From Trichodelitschia bisporula (Eukaryota > Ascomycota > Dothideomycetes > Phaeotrichales > Phaeotrichaceae): a stretch of 64,000 nt of DNA. Below, in pieces: positions 21,354 through 33,768 of this stretch. The notes below the pieces were generated by a model. The model saw only the letters and a list, made by a program, of their open reading frames with translations. It ran no database searches and was not told the origin of the DNA. The stretch covers positions 104,283-168,282 of the forward strand of contig ML996689.1 in the NCBI GenBank assembly GCA_010356995.1, in the 5' to 3' direction. Made by a program: the position numbers and the translations under genes. Within the stretch, counting starts at the first letter, position 1. Each line of letters begins with the position of its first letter.

Positions 21354-22656
21354 TGCTGTGGTGCTTCGGGACGATGGAGGAGGATGGTGGGTTGGAGGGG
21401 TGAGTATGGGAGCTTGAAGTGCTAGCAGGTAGTGTCTCAAAGCTCCGTTGAGGTGAACGAAAGGAGAGAACAGCTCACGCGGGAGAAGCTCTCCTTATAT
21501 GCATCCCCGCGCCCGCTGTCGAACCGTGGGGGCTGAAGCGGCTGACGTGCGGTATGCTGCGGGGCAAGGGTAGCTGCATGCGGTCCCGAGCTTCAGCCGT
21601 GCACCAGCTAGGACGCTGGTGGTTGGCCATGATGACATAGAAACGCGATGTTAGTCTCATAAGCAAGTGCGAACAGCTCCTCGGTTTTCTGAGAGGCGGG
21701 GCGGGATGAATGCCGCGCGCGACACCGCCGTGACCGCCTCCGACATGTCAGCTCGCGGGCGCTAGAACTAGTTCTAGTCGGGTGCCACAGCCAGTGTCGT
21801 TGGCGTTTCAGCGGCGGCACACCGGTGGGCGCGACTACGGCTGAGTAAGAGCGACCGCTGCTTCTTGAGTTAGATATACCATTGGAGTATATAATGGGGT
21901 TTTGTGCGTTTTGGGTTGAAAGGCGGTATTCGGCGTGTGAAGATGTCGTTTAATGGGAGCAAGGGCTCATTACGTGCGGCGGCAACTGTAACCTTAAGGT
22001 TAACGCTGATTATTGAAGTGGGCACAAAGAGGAAGAGAGGAAGACACTTAAATCCACGATGCCAAGTATCCTCCTCTGCTCCTTTCCTCCTATCATGCGC
22101 ACATTAAATCACGTTCTTTCATAGCAATGCTCCTGCCTAGAACTAGTCTACATTACCTCACTAGAGCCGTCTAATCACCGCTACTCGAGCAGTCTCCAGC
22201 CTCACCACGCAAACCAGATACTCGTATCTCAGCAGAATTCAACCGTAGACCCTTGGGGCATGAGTCGGCGGAGCATCAAAGCATCTTCGGTACGAGAAAA
22301 GGAGAGAGAAGCACAACGCAGCCGCGTGCAGGTTCCTAGCCTAGGTATCTACGCATGTACGCCAGTAGACATGCCGAAATCGCACAGCCCGAGCACCGTT
22401 GAGGGCGCCTCGTTGGGTATCGCAAAACCACTTTTCCGCCGCCAGGTCGCGCTCGCACGCCCCGATCGCCCATTCCCGCCGTTGAAGACATGCACGCGCC
22501 TAAAAACCAGACGCCCGTCCCTCGCGTAACAAACGCCTTATGCGTCGCGAGCCCGTTCATGCCATGTTGAAAATGCCCCCTTTTGCGTCCAAGACCCGAT
22601 CCATGCTTTGTTGAAAACACCAAAAACTCCGTTCACGGCTCCAACTGAATGCAAGT
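21354..22656. other. intergenic, contains dispersed element B
   Basis: About 1.3 kb between the 5' end of the calpain gene and the 3' end of MTHFR. It holds the dispersed element B and, at 21766-21777, a short palindromic CTAGAACTAGTTCTAG-like motif. No gene supported. Minus-strand sequence after element B (22010-21880) reads VTVAAARNEPLLPLNDIFTR without ATG, similar to the reading after element C. Confidence 0.45.
22044..22120 (-). repeat. dispersed promoter-like element, copy B
   Basis: Same element as copies A and C. On the minus strand it reads GATTTAATGTGCGCATGATA, then GGAGGAAAGGAGC, GATACTTGGCATCGTGG and ATTTAAGTG, followed by a CTTCCTCT-rich leader. The match to C continues downstream (TTTGT, ACTTCAAT, then a GCACGNAATGAGCC segment). 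Confidence 0.65.
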
Positions 22657-24596
22657 CTATTTGTGCACATCCGCGGGCGCCGTTGAGGCCCCATTGGTGG
22701 TGGCAGGGTCGCGCACCTCGTGCAGCGGCCGGTCGATGTCTGGCACGACGAGGCCGTCGAAGAGCTCGAAGATGGCGTGCTTCTGTCGGAAATCGTTGTG
22801 TACTAGCAAGGTCAGCGACGCCTTAACCCTCCAAAGTCTGCACGTACCAATATTCACAAGGTACCATGTATCCATCAGGTCCTCGATCAGGTACCGCGTC
22901 GGCGTGGAGGCCGAGTGGCAATCGGCCCAGTCCTTACCCAGGCGGAAGAACTCGTCCTTCCACGCGAGGAAGCTGATTGTCTCGACGATGGTCGGCTGGA
23001 TGATCTCCTTGCCGGGGAACACGCCCCAGGTCACGGCATTGGGCCCGTCGCCCGGCGCGTTGGTCTTCAGGTCACCAGCCTTGTTGACAGCATAGTACGT
23101 CAGATCCGGGTCGCGCTCGATGCGCGTGATTAGCTCGGCAATCAGCTCCGACGAGATGAGCACCTCGAGGTAGGCCTTTTGGTAGACGTAACCGCCGCGC
23201 GGGCCCCACCCATGTACAGGATCCGATGACTTGGCCCCATCAACAGCCGGCTGTGAATTAATGGTGAGCAAGCCGCGTTCATTGAGGGCGATGAGTTTGT
23301 CCTTGATATCACCTGCCTCGAGGGAGATTGGCTGGTCGCTCCACGGCAAACTGTCCACCTTACCCTGCATGTACTTGATGAACAGATTCGACACATCCTT
23401 GACCGACGTTGGCGTGCCCCACAGCTTGACGTAATGCTCGTTGGAGCCCTGGAGGCCCACGCCGTACGCATCTAGCTCGCCGAAAGCGGGAGAGCGCGAG
23501 TCGCCCCAGCGGCCGTTCGGGAACTCGTCCCACTCCTGTGTGCGCGCCACGTACGAGCGGCCGCGGTTGCGCCAAAAGATAGGCCGCACGTTCTCGTCCT
23601 TGCGACGCAGGCCGAGGGACTGCCGCCACGGCAGCGGCTTCTCGAGCGGAGCTTCGATATCGGGGAGCAGGCCAAGATCTTGAAGCACCATGCGGGTCGC
23701 CTGGGCGAGGTTCATCGTGTAGCTGGCGGTCAGACAAATACCAAAATTATGCCTACGAGAGCTTACAAATGAAGGTGGTGGATGAGCCCCGAGTCCAGCA
23801 GCTTGCGGCACAGCTCGACCACCAGATTCTTGCCAATCTCGCGCACCTCGACGTCGTTATTCTTAACCGGCTCGAGCGCGGCCATCCACGAATCGGGGAT
23901 CTTGCACCGCATAGGGCCGTTCGCACGGCGGATGAAGGCCGCGTAGGTCGAAATCGGCATGATACCGGGAATGATTGGCACGGTGATGCCTTTGGCGCGG
24001 CACTTGCGGACCCAGTCGAGGAAGATGTCGGCATCATAAAACATCTGCGTCACCACGAATGTGGCCCCTGCATCGACCTTTTCCTTGAGATGGTCCACCA
24101 GTTCGTCCACATCCTCATTGTCCTCGCAGCGCTCCGAGTACCCAGCCACACCAATATCAAAGTGGTCGCCGTAGGCATCGCGGATGTACGTGACAAGATC
24201 CTTTGCGTAGCGGAAGCCGCCCGACGTCGCCTCCCACTGTTCTTTCTCGCGGGGTGGGTCACCACGCAGGGCCAAGATGTTGGTGCAGCCGGAATTGTAG
24301 GCCTCCTTGAGTGCGTCGTCAATCTTGGACTTGGGCATGTCGGTGCAGGTCAGATGCATGCACGTCTCCAGACCGAGAGCTGTCTGTGCCGTGTGCACCA
24401 TCTCGCATGTGAGGTGAGCGGATCGACCGCCAGCGCCCCAGGTGATATCAATGTAGCTCGGACCGAAGCCGTGCATACGGTCCATACGGTCATAGAGGTT
24501 TTGGATGCCCTGGGCGGTTTTGGCCGGGAAGAATTCGAAAGAGAAGGTGGGCTTGCCGCCATTTGAGGCATCGGCCAGTTTATCGCTGATATGCAT
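22657..24596 (-). CDS. MET13: methylenetetrahydrofolate reductase
   Basis: Reduces 5,10-methylene-THF to 5-methyl-THF, the methyl donor for methionine synthesis, in the cytosol. Exons 24596-23767, 23722-22848 and 22802-22657 give 616 residues; the introns are 44 and 45 nt. The N-terminal FAD-binding TIM barrel (about 1-300) has SFEFFPAKTAQGIQNLYDRM, ITWGAGG, LHLTC-type MHLTCTDMP, ILALRGDPPRE and TQMFYDADIFLDW. The C-terminal eukaryotic regulatory domain (about 330-616) has VRPIFWRNRGRSYVARTQEW, DEFPNGRWGDSRSPAFGELD and the NAVTWGVFPGKEIIQPTIVE block. It ends in a Thr/Ala-rich tail. Fungi have two paralogues; this resembles the Met13/metF type by its N-terminus, but MET12 is not excluded. Confidence 0.93.
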
Positions 24597-25393
24597 TCTG
24601 GGCTATGAATAGAAGGAAAGGCTGTATGAGAGGCAGTGTTAGGTTGGAGGTGAACAAGAACTATCCAGGAAGCGATGGTGACGTACAAATCACTCAGTGT
24701 CGCAGTGTGCAGAGGGAGAATTTCCTCCGCGGTCAATTCCCGGCTATCCCAAATAACGAACGCGAGCCCAGCGGTCTGCCAGATACCGCAGCATGTACGA
24801 AGCTTGATTTACGTGGCAGGTGAGAGTTGGGTTTGAGTGGTGTAGAAGGCAGAAGTTTGAGGAAAGTTCAGATGAGGGGTGCGCACTCTGCAAAAGACCA
24901 CACGAGAAGCGAAGCGAAGTCGGAGGCGGGGAAGCTTGAGCCCACTTGGCGTTTGGTGGGATGTTTGGTGAATTCTCCGCAGAACAATCAAGATGTACAT
25001 GGAAACATGAGGCTCGTAGAGGTTCAAGAATCCTTAAGACAACCACAGCAAACCATTTGGTACCTGCAAGCAAGGCGCTAATTCAGATAGGCAACGCTTT
25101 ACAGCTGCGTGTCAGATCCAACGCGATTGATATTCTGCTCTCTGGGCCCATATGCCGGGCCTTTCATCAGAGAAATTAAAGAAGCTGGAAGATCGCCACA
25201 GATCCACGTCCGGTTAGAGAGATATATGAACTTAAAACAGTCACATACGTAGTAGGACGGAGTAGGCCGGCCATAACGGATAGGAATCAATGATTCGATC
25301 TAGGTCGTTTATTCATCAATCCGTCTTGGATTATGACCTGCTGCATTCAATGTTGACGTTCCTATCCCATCACGTGGATATACAACCTCATAA
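24597..25393. promoter_or_regulatory. divergent promoter region of MTHFR and aminopeptidase genes
   Basis: A 797-bp non-coding spacer between two outward-facing start codons. No specific site is recognised. Confidence 0.4.
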
Positions 25394-27633
25394 ATGAACT
25401 ACACCGCTCGCCAGCAAATCATATATCTTCCCCAACCCGCCTGTACCTTTGAGTTCTCGATGACCATTTTGCGACCTCTTTCATTTCCGGGAGGTCTATC
25501 ACGCATTAGTTCTGCCATAAGCGGCCTTGTGCCTGTCCGGAACATGGCTCACGTCACCGCCAGTACCCCGCGCGACCCCAACACGCTCAGCAACTACAAC
25601 AAGTGGCGCACCTCGCACGTCACAGCCAACCTTGAAATTGATTTTGCTACTCAGTGGCTCAAGGGGAATGTTGTGCTCCGACTGAAGAGCTTGACGGACA
25701 GCGAGAGCAAAGAAATCCGCCTCGACACGAGGTACAGTGGTATATTGGATAGCATATCAAAAAGCTAACCGACCAGCTACCTCGACATCAAGGACGTTAA
25801 ACTCAACGGTGCCGCTGCAAAATGGGCGCTGGAGCCACGCTCCGAGCCGTACGGCAGCCCGCTGTCCATCATTCTCGACAAGGGTGTGGCCAAGGATAAG
25901 GAGGTTGAGCTTGATGTGAGCATAATTCCTCCGGCAGACCAAGCATACTAACGACGTAGATCTCGCTCCGTACCACGGACAGCTGCACCGCGCTGCAGTG
26001 GTTCTCGCCAGCACAGACCTCTAACAAGAAGCACCCGTACATGTGTAAGTCCTGGGACCATCCTGTACCGGCACTGCTCACGCCCCAGTCTCCCAATGTC
26101 AGGCCATTCACGCTCGCTCCGTGTTTCCCTGCCAGGACACGCCGGACGTCAAGGCGACGGTTGACTTCAACATCCGCTCGCGGCTGCCCGTGGTCGCGAG
26201 CGGCCTGCCCACTGGGACAAAGGACTTTCGCCCAGGGAAACCCGGCGAGTCCGGCACTCTGCTGTACACGTTCCGGCAGGGCATCCCGATCCCGAGTTAC
26301 CTGTTTGCAATTGCCAGTGGTGACCTCGCGAGCGCGTCCGTTGGCCCGCGCAGCACCGTGGTTACGGGGCCGGAGGAGCTGACGGACTGCAAGTGGGAGC
26401 TGGAGCACGACATGGAGCGGTTCCTCGAGGCCGCGGAGAAGATTGTCTTTCCCTATGCCTGGACGACCTATAATGTGTTGGTTTTGCCGAGCTCGTTTCC
26501 TTATGGTGGTATGTGCTCATCCCTTTGTAAGAAGTCTGCTGACATCTCCAGGAATGGAGAATCCCATATTCACATTTGCGACGCCTACCATTATCAGTAA
26601 GGATCGGGAGAATATTGACGTTATTGCACACGAGCTGGCTCATAGCTGGAGCGGCAATTTGGTCAGCAATGCGTCGTGGGAGCACTTTTGGTTGAATGAA
26701 GGCTGGACGACGTACATTGAACGCCGCATCCAGGGGGCCGTTCACAGCGAACCTCACTTTCATTTCTCTGCTCTCATCGGTTGGCGCGCACTCGAAGGCT
26801 CTGTTGAGATGTACGGCAAGGACCACGAGTTCACGAAGCTGGTCCCCGACCTCAAGGGCAAAGATCCGGACGATGCATTTTCATCCATCCCGTACGAGAA
26901 GGGCTTTGTATTCCTCTACTACCTAGACACGCTAGTCGGGCGGGAGAAGTGGGATAAGTACATCCCGCACGTAAGTCCCTCCGGTTTCCCATCATTCCTC
27001 AGATACTTACTCGAGCAGTACTTTAAAACCTGGCAACAAAAGTCCCTCGACTCCTTCGAGTTCAAAAAGACCCTCCTCGACTTCTTCGCCTCCGACGCGG
27101 AGGCATCCGAGAAGCTTGCCGGCGTCGACTGGGACACCTGGTTCTTTGCCCCAGGCTACCCGCCCAAGCCCGCCTTCGACGATACCCTCGCAAAGCCCTG
27201 CACCGACCTCGCGTCTAAATGGCAGCATCGCCAGACCACGCCTTTCACCCCAAAACCCGAGGACGTATCGCGCTGGACCGCGAACCAGGCCGTACTCTTC
27301 CTAGAAACGCTTCTCGGGTCCCTCTCACCGCTCAGCACGAACGATATAGCCGACATGGGCGCCGTGTACGCCTTCGACAAGGGGGAGAATGTCGAGGTCG
27401 TGGCACGCTACTTCCAGGTTGGCCTGAAGGCGCGGCTGGAGAGCGTGTATGTACCGACGGCCGAGCTGCTGGGCAAGGTGGGCCGGATGAAGTTTGTGCG
27501 GCCGCTGTTCCGCGAGTTAAATCGGTGTGACCGTGGACTGGCGGTTAAGACGTTTGAGAAGTATGCTGGGTTTTATCATCCGATTTGTCGGGGGTTAGTG
27601 GAGAAGGATCTGTTTGGGGAGGGGAGGGAGTGA
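25394..27633 (+). CDS. LAP2: leukotriene A4 hydrolase-type aminopeptidase (M1 family)
   Basis: Zinc metallopeptidase of the M1/LTA4H family, 671 residues. Exons: 25394-25731, 25777-25915, 25960-26044, 26089-26508, 26552-26970, 27019-27633. All introns are 43-48 nt. The zinc site is HELAH (354-358) with third ligand Glu377 (WLNEGWTTY); the substrate-binding GMEN motif at 328-331 is created by splicing. The N-terminal saddle holds [11 protein letters not shown]-like [15 protein letters not shown], and the C-terminal helical domain is complete. The first ATG adds about 50 residues ahead of [20 protein letters not shown], where cytosolic homologues start. An internal ATG at 25544 could give a second, shorter form. 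The last intron is 48 nt without a stop, so reading through it would insert 16 residues. Confidence 0.93.
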
Positions 27634-28012
27634 GGTTTAGAGCCATATGCAGTATTCCCTGGATGAAGCATGAGATTTTGCTGCCGCGACTTCTTGTCTT
27701 CCCGTGATGTAGCCCTAAGGAAGGCATTCCTATTTCACAGAAATACGCATCAGCATCTAAAGGAACATCTTGATTCTTGAGAAAGAAGGGCTAGGACGAC
27801 TATGGCAAGCGCACAGGTGGACACTTGACAAAACATTTCATACGGATGTATATCATAGCATAACTTCAACGCTCCATCTACCTTCCCCGGATTTGTCTTT
27901 TGGTCCTCATTCACTTTGCACTGGTTGCTCCGCACATGCTTAGGTTATGCCCCATTATCCCAGTGCTCAGTCCTTGCCATATGATGTAGACATGGAAGGA
28001 GCATACTTAGGG
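27634..28012. other. intergenic, downstream of the aminopeptidase
   Basis: About 380 bp of 3' flank before dispersed element C. No gene seen. A degenerate extra copy of the element's GGAAGGAGCATACTTAGGG part occurs near 27993-28012. Confidence 0.4.
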
Positions 28013-28084
28013 GCATGATGTACTCGTAATGAGCGCATGATAGAAGGAAGGAGCAAGGGAGCATCGTGTACTTAAGTCTCGAGA
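28013..28084 (+). repeat. dispersed promoter-like element, copy C
   Basis: Plus-strand copy of the element at 18.1 and 22.1 kb: GGCATGATGTACTCGTAATG, AGCGCATGATAGAAGGAAGG, then GCATCGTGTACTTAAGTCTCG. A C/T-rich leader follows (TCTAAACCTCTTCCTCTATT), then ACTTCAAT and a GCACGCAATGAGCC segment shared with copy B. Confidence 0.65.
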
Positions 28085-31000
28085 ATCTCTAAACCTCTTC
28101 CTCTATTTGTCTTCTACTTCAATCTTGAGTATTACAGTCGCCTTCGCACGCAATGAGCCTTGCTTCTATCACCATAGCGAGCTCTTCAACCGTCCACGAT
28201 CCCTCCCGATTCCCGCATCCTCCCAGTCCCGCTCCTCATCGGGCACTCGTACACGCGACCACCTGCATCATGGCAGCACAACCACCGTAAGCGAGCAAGA
28301 AGCTTCTCAGTCCGACCGCGCCTCACCCCGCCACGCGATGCCTAACCGACATGCCCAAACGTCATCATCAGCCCACAAGGCTGAGCCAAGCCGAACAACA
28401 CTTCACCGCCTCCCCCAGCGCCCAGCATCCCAAAACGCACTTCCCAACCCCACGCCCAGCCTCCGCATGCCAGGTACGCGCGCGCACCCCCACATCCCCA
28501 CACGGCCCTACCGTACATGATGTGCAGCACTTCAGGGTGCGACTGGGACCTGGGGTACGTGTCGTGTTGCGCATGGCAATCCGGAGTGTACCCCCACTGT
28601 ACACGCTTTACCTGGTGCTCACCCCGGGCCCGACCGCTTGCGAGATGTTACCCTAGGAGCGTACCGGTTGATACGGCGAAAGCTGCTCAGCGCCTCCGCG
28701 GCCCGGCTCGCGTCGTCGCGTTGGAGCGGATACTTCGGCTCCCGGAATTGTACTCGCGCCATACCAATTCCCAGAACCCGCGTCTCGGGCGCGGCGTGGC
28801 GCGCGGCTGTTCGCCGCCGCGGTTCGTGGGGGTCGGGCGTCGGGCGGACGTGGGGGTGAAAACTTTTCACAGGATTCGAGTCTCGCAGCTGCTGCAAGCG
28901 CTGTGGTTGGACGACAGGAGGAGCAAATTTTTTATTCACGCTTGTGCAACGTCTGTCCTCGTCATGTGTGACGACATTGAGGGTGTGGGGGAGGTGGTTG
29001 GCTGCCCCCGCGTCGATAGGTTTCTAGAAGGGGGATGGAATGCGCGGTTTGCGGGATGTGGGACAGGCACAGAGATTGACATGCCAGCCTTGCGTGGACA
29101 GGTCCCGATCGGGCTGTCGGCGTCGACGTCAACTCGCCTTGATACTTGTGACGGCGAACTCCTGACCGCCATGCCGTTATTACCGCCAATCGCGGCTGCG
29201 CAGCCTCGCAGAGTTTTCACAGTGATGGTCCTCGCTCTCGCCGTGTGACGAGGTTGTGAGAGATTTTCGTACCGTGTATGATGTGTTGGCTGATGATGAT
29301 AGGGGAGTGTGCATGCACCGCTTTGCGCCGGAAAGGGGGGGGGGAGCCGCTTACACTGCTCGAGGCCGGTTAACTATCGCAAGGCGGTCGGCAAGGTGAC
29401 CGGTCTCGAGTCCCATGCGGCGCGGTCCCGAGCCGGGCCTTGCGTACCGGCCCGTCTCGGCAGGCTGCGTCCCGGGACGCCAACACCACCCCCAGCATAG
29501 GACCACGCTTCTCCGCACCAGCCCAGCAATCACGAGCCGCGTACGCCTGAAATGAGCCCTACTCGCGAGCCAACTACCGTCCGAGAACGAGCACCGTGGC
29601 GCGGGAGAACTCGGCTTGCGCAGCCTTTGTGCAACGCTCGGTTAGCGTGCAGGGAATGGGTCCTGGCGTGTGAAAACCGGGGACGGTCGCACAGGATGAG
29701 CCAGGACAAGGCTGTAGGGTTCTGGAGCGATATCGAGCGCCGGGTCGCAAGCAGGCGCGAACCCGAAATACGGACGGTTTCTATGCTTAGCGGGCCAATC
29801 TCGACTCCGTCGGATATCCCACAATCAATCTCAATCCCAGGCCCAACACGCACTCCGCGGATCATACCTCGATCGCCCTTCCATTTCGCGGCGCGTTTGA
29901 TGCGCGCGCTGCAATATATCCCCTCCCCTCCTCCATCCGACCGCGCCAACCGCCTCAGCCAGCGCCCAGCGCGGACCAAACGTTCCCCTCCTCATAAACA
30001 CCAAACCCCCACTCAACCCCCACGGCGCCTCGGCCCACGGGTGCGGACACCCACCGTTCCTGCATCTCATCCCCGCGCCGTGCCGAAGGCTGCTACTCCA
30101 AACCCGCCCGCCCGCCGCCGCGGTCCCAGGCTAATATGCGCGGTACGAGGCGCTCTTCCTATCTTCCACGGACTCCATGGACGCCTCTTCGCCTTTCGCG
30201 AGCGAGAGAAGGCAGGCGCGCGTAGCGCGCTAGCGCAGCCGTATCTTATCGCGGTGCCGTGCGCCGCCGCCCCAGCCGGGGAGCACCCCCAGGGCGGAGC
30301 AATGTGGCGTCTTCGACTGGGGATCGGATCTGCGGGGATGGGGCACTCGGGGCTGACGCGAGGTCGACGCTTCGCGTTCTCGGTTTCCCGTGCTGGCAGC
30401 AGGGTATATCAAGGTGCGGATACACCGAGCACGGCTCACGTTGCGACAGTCGGATACATCAAATGTTCGATCGGCTTCACGGCCGCCGAAGTCCCCCCGC
30501 CATGCCCGAGTGTCCCGATCTCCACTACAGTAAGCGTATGGGTTATTTGCGGTTAGCCCAACGCATTTCCCGCGCCATCGCGCGCAGCCCAGTGCACTGG
30601 TGTGCCTTGGCGCATGGCGCTTCAGCAGCGGCAGTGCGGCACCGCGCGGGTGATTGGCGCAGGGCGCGCCGGCGGGCGGGTGACGCTGCGGGCGGGAAGG
30701 AGCGAAGCGAGAGAATGCGCCGGCCGCGATGCGCGAACATCAGGATTGCGATACCGGTGATGTCCCAAACGAGGCATGGCCGAAGGAGGGTAGAGCACAC
30801 GGCGAGCCCAGCATCTACGGCATCATTGCCCTCGCGTCCTCGTGTTCCTCGGCCTTGCTCTGGCCCCCAGTCCGCGCCTGGTGCCTGCCTGCGCAGGCTG
30901 GCCAGGCTGGCCGGGGTGGACGCACGCGCGCCCGCATGCGACATAGCGCGAGATCGTGGGCTGCTCGGCGGCGCGCGGCGGCGCGCGACGCAATAGCCCG

Positions 31001-33768
31001 CATTGTCTTGGATGGACTCGGCTGACGGGCGTTTGGTGGCCGGTGCGCGCACTGCGAAAGTCGACCCCCCACGCTGCACCTCTGGCCACCCCCACGCGCG
31101 CCTGGCACGGCTGTGATGATGGAATCTGGGGCTGCATGCGATCCAGGAGGCTTTGGAGGTGGCCTTTTGGTGGTTTGGGGAGTGCAGAGCGAGAGGGAAC
31201 GGGTGGAGTGGGGATGGTGGTGAGTGGCTAGGGTTGCTGGTTTGGGACGTAGGCGTGGTGCGGGGCCGGGGGAGGGGCGCGGCTGACTGGTTACTGTACA
31301 CTACTGGAGGCATGGAGGCTGGGGGCGGTGGATTGGTGAGAGAGATGGAGAAAGAGACGGCAATCTCGTGTCTCTTGACGGTTAGGGACAACGATGGGCG
31401 AGAATGAGGAGGGCGAGGTGATGATGCGATCAGCATGCAAGCAAGCTTCTGTCGACATCCTCGTCCGTATCTGATGCCCATCGCGAATTGCCCAACCGCA
31501 TCACGACCTCACTCCTTCTCTCCCGCTCCCCATCCTCCTGCCAGCCTGTCCACATTCCTCATCCCCCTCCATCCATCCCGCCGACCGCCAGCCACCGCCA
31601 CTCTTTACTTCCAATGGCATCTCGGCGTCTTTGCAACTTTTGCGCCGACGAGCGGGCGGCGCCGTCTGCTGGCCCTGGCAGACGGACAGGCAGGTAGGCA
31701 GGCAGGCAGACAGCCTGAGGGGCAGGTGGGTGCACGGACAAGGCGGGACGCGATTACGGCGGGGGAGTTTCGCTGCGACGATTTTATTATGCCAAACAAT
31801 CTACGGGCGCCTGAGCTGTTGTCTGCTTTGCTGGTGCTTTGATGGCCGTGCTGCGTTGCTGCTGCTGCTGTGACCGAATGGAGGTTACTGGCATGCGTGA
31901 TGGATGGACATGGCTTACGGATTGGAGCAAAGAGAGGTTTTCCAATTGCTCTGTTGGCTCTGTCTTGCGTGGCGGGGGGAGGGGCAGCTGGTAGTGAAGA
32001 GTTTTTGCGCTGATGTGGTTGGGTGAGGAGCTGAAAGGTGAGGGGGTGAGGGGTGAGGGTGAGGGGTAAGGATGAAGATAATTTGTGACGGGGCATTATT
32101 GGGTTGTCGTGATAAAATTTTTGTGTGAGCTGGCTTTTGCGGCTTCAGAAGCATTTAGGCTTCTGGAAGGCGTTTTCTTTCATCGGTTGGAATTCAGCTC
32201 CATTCAAGCGCCGTTTGCCATCGTCGACGTTCTCAGCTTCATTCCTCAGTGTCACCGCTGGCTGCTGACTTGCCTTGCTCGTTCCTCACCACCGCCATGA
32301 GCCGACGGCCACTCAACACCACCAGTGACCCTCAGTGACCATCAGTGACCATCAGCAACCTCCAGGCGGCCCCCCCCTACTCCAACCGCCACCGGCAAGC
32401 TCACCTGTTTTGCATTTCCCTTTGGTCATAGAAAAGGCCCGGCGGGGGCACTACGGGGGTAGACTTGCGCCTCCCATCCTCCCCTGTACAACTTCTCCGC
32501 ATTTTGCAGCGTGCGGCTGGCCGTTTTGCCTTATTTATTTTTGCTGGCACTACTGCTATTTTTTTCATTCGACGGCCCTGCTTTCGACGACGGTTCACGC
32601 CTCTTTCAAGCTCGAGCCTCCTCTGCGACGAAGCGAGCACTGTGACGCTGGCTTGGAGACCGGGAAGAGGTTCGATTGGAGAGGAGAACGAGGAGCTTGT
32701 TGAGCTTGTTGGCTCACGTGCACCCCTCCCCTTCGATCTCCAGGCTTCAATATCCAGTCTCTCTCTCTCTCTCTCTCTACAACAACCATTCCGGCAAAGA
32801 CAAGGAAGAGGGTCAGCAGTTGCAGTTGGAGTTGCAGTGATCAGTGAACAGTTGAGTGACAGTTTTTGAAGGTGTGCAGGAAAGAAAGAAAGAAAGCGAG
32901 AGCTGAGAAGAAGAGAGACATTGGGAGAAGAGGCGTTGAGGAACTGCTCTCTTCCTATTCTACCTGACCATCTGTGCTGCTACACATTCTGCTGCTGCTG
33001 CATCACTCTGCATTCTCTGCATCATTTCTGCATCGACTCTGCATCGACTCTGCATCATTTCTGCATCGACTCTGCATCAATCTCCGTTAGGCTCTCTCTC
33101 TTTCGCTCCCCTTGCACTACAAGCTTCATTACGGACTACTTTCCTATCCTATCATCATTACGACTATCCTATCAACGCTCTCCGATATCCGATATCCGAT
33201 ATCCTATTCTCCCGGACATCAACTCTCCTCCATTCTCCCTTCCCCAGCCCCCGAAGTCCACTTTCTCTCTCTCGTCTTCCCGAAGCAAGCCATCTCCCAC
33301 TATCCTAAACGGGCGCATCATCACCAATATTACCACCTTACGGAGTACCCGTCCTTCTACATACCGTACCGCTCTCCCCCCTCCTAGCCCACCAACCATA
33401 GCCAACCCGGATCCACTTCCCCTCCTCTCATCGGTCGCCTTGCTCCTCATCCACGCCCAGACCCCAGACTTTCACCATCTCAACAGCCTGTCCTGATCAA
33501 CTTCTGCATCTCCATCCACTACAACAAAACGACAACAATTGACATATCCTGTCCTGTACATCGATATTTCATTGCTATTCCTATCCTGTTATCCCTCCCC
33601 CCACCCCCCGCAACGCTAAGCCTTGTCCTGACTTCTTACACTCTCTTCTCCTCCAATCCATTTCCGACCTCCTGGGAGTCCCGGCTTCTCTCCACTCGGG
33701 AATCCGTCAGCTCCCTTCCCCTCCCGGCCGGCATCAGTGCTCATCCACCACCATCACACACCAAAGAA
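28085..33768. other. long gene-poor tract upstream of the transcription factor
   Basis: About 5.7 kb in which I support no gene. Several long ORFs exist on both strands (for example 29552-30556 plus, 30543-31481 minus), but all are Arg/Pro/Ser/Ala-rich translations of GC-rich DNA without motifs or splice structure. Just after element C a frame without ATG reads SITVAFARNEPCFYHHSELF. A (CAGG)n tract lies at 31685-31715. The last 1.5 kb are C/T-rich and probably belong to the promoter and leader of the gene at 34302. Confidence 0.45.
32758..33080. repeat. cluster of simple-sequence repeats
   Basis: (TC)n at 32758-32778, (GAAA)n at about 32878-32896, and an array of TCTGCATCGAC/TCTGCATCATT units at about 32990-33080. 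A GATATCC triplet follows at about 33182-33202. All sit in the pyrimidine-rich upstream region of the C2H2 factor. Confidence 0.8.

Noticed and set aside
21354-21440. Extension of the calpain frame upstream of 21353
   Set aside because: The frame is open but its upstream end is TTG, not ATG; the first ATG is at 21353.
25015-25035. GGTTCAAGAATCC resembling a tRNA T-arm
   Set aside because: No matching D-arm, anticodon arm or acceptor stem could be paired around it.
28517-29248. Plus-strand ORF of 243 codons
   Set aside because: Cys/Arg/Trp-rich mixture without a recognisable motif or homologous pattern; adjacent frames are equally open.
29552-31481. Long ORFs of about 330 (plus) and 310 (minus) codons upstream of the transcription factor
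   Set aside because: Both translate to Arg/Pro/Ser/Ala-rich sequence without motifs, codon bias or splice structure; expected by chance in GC-rich DNA.
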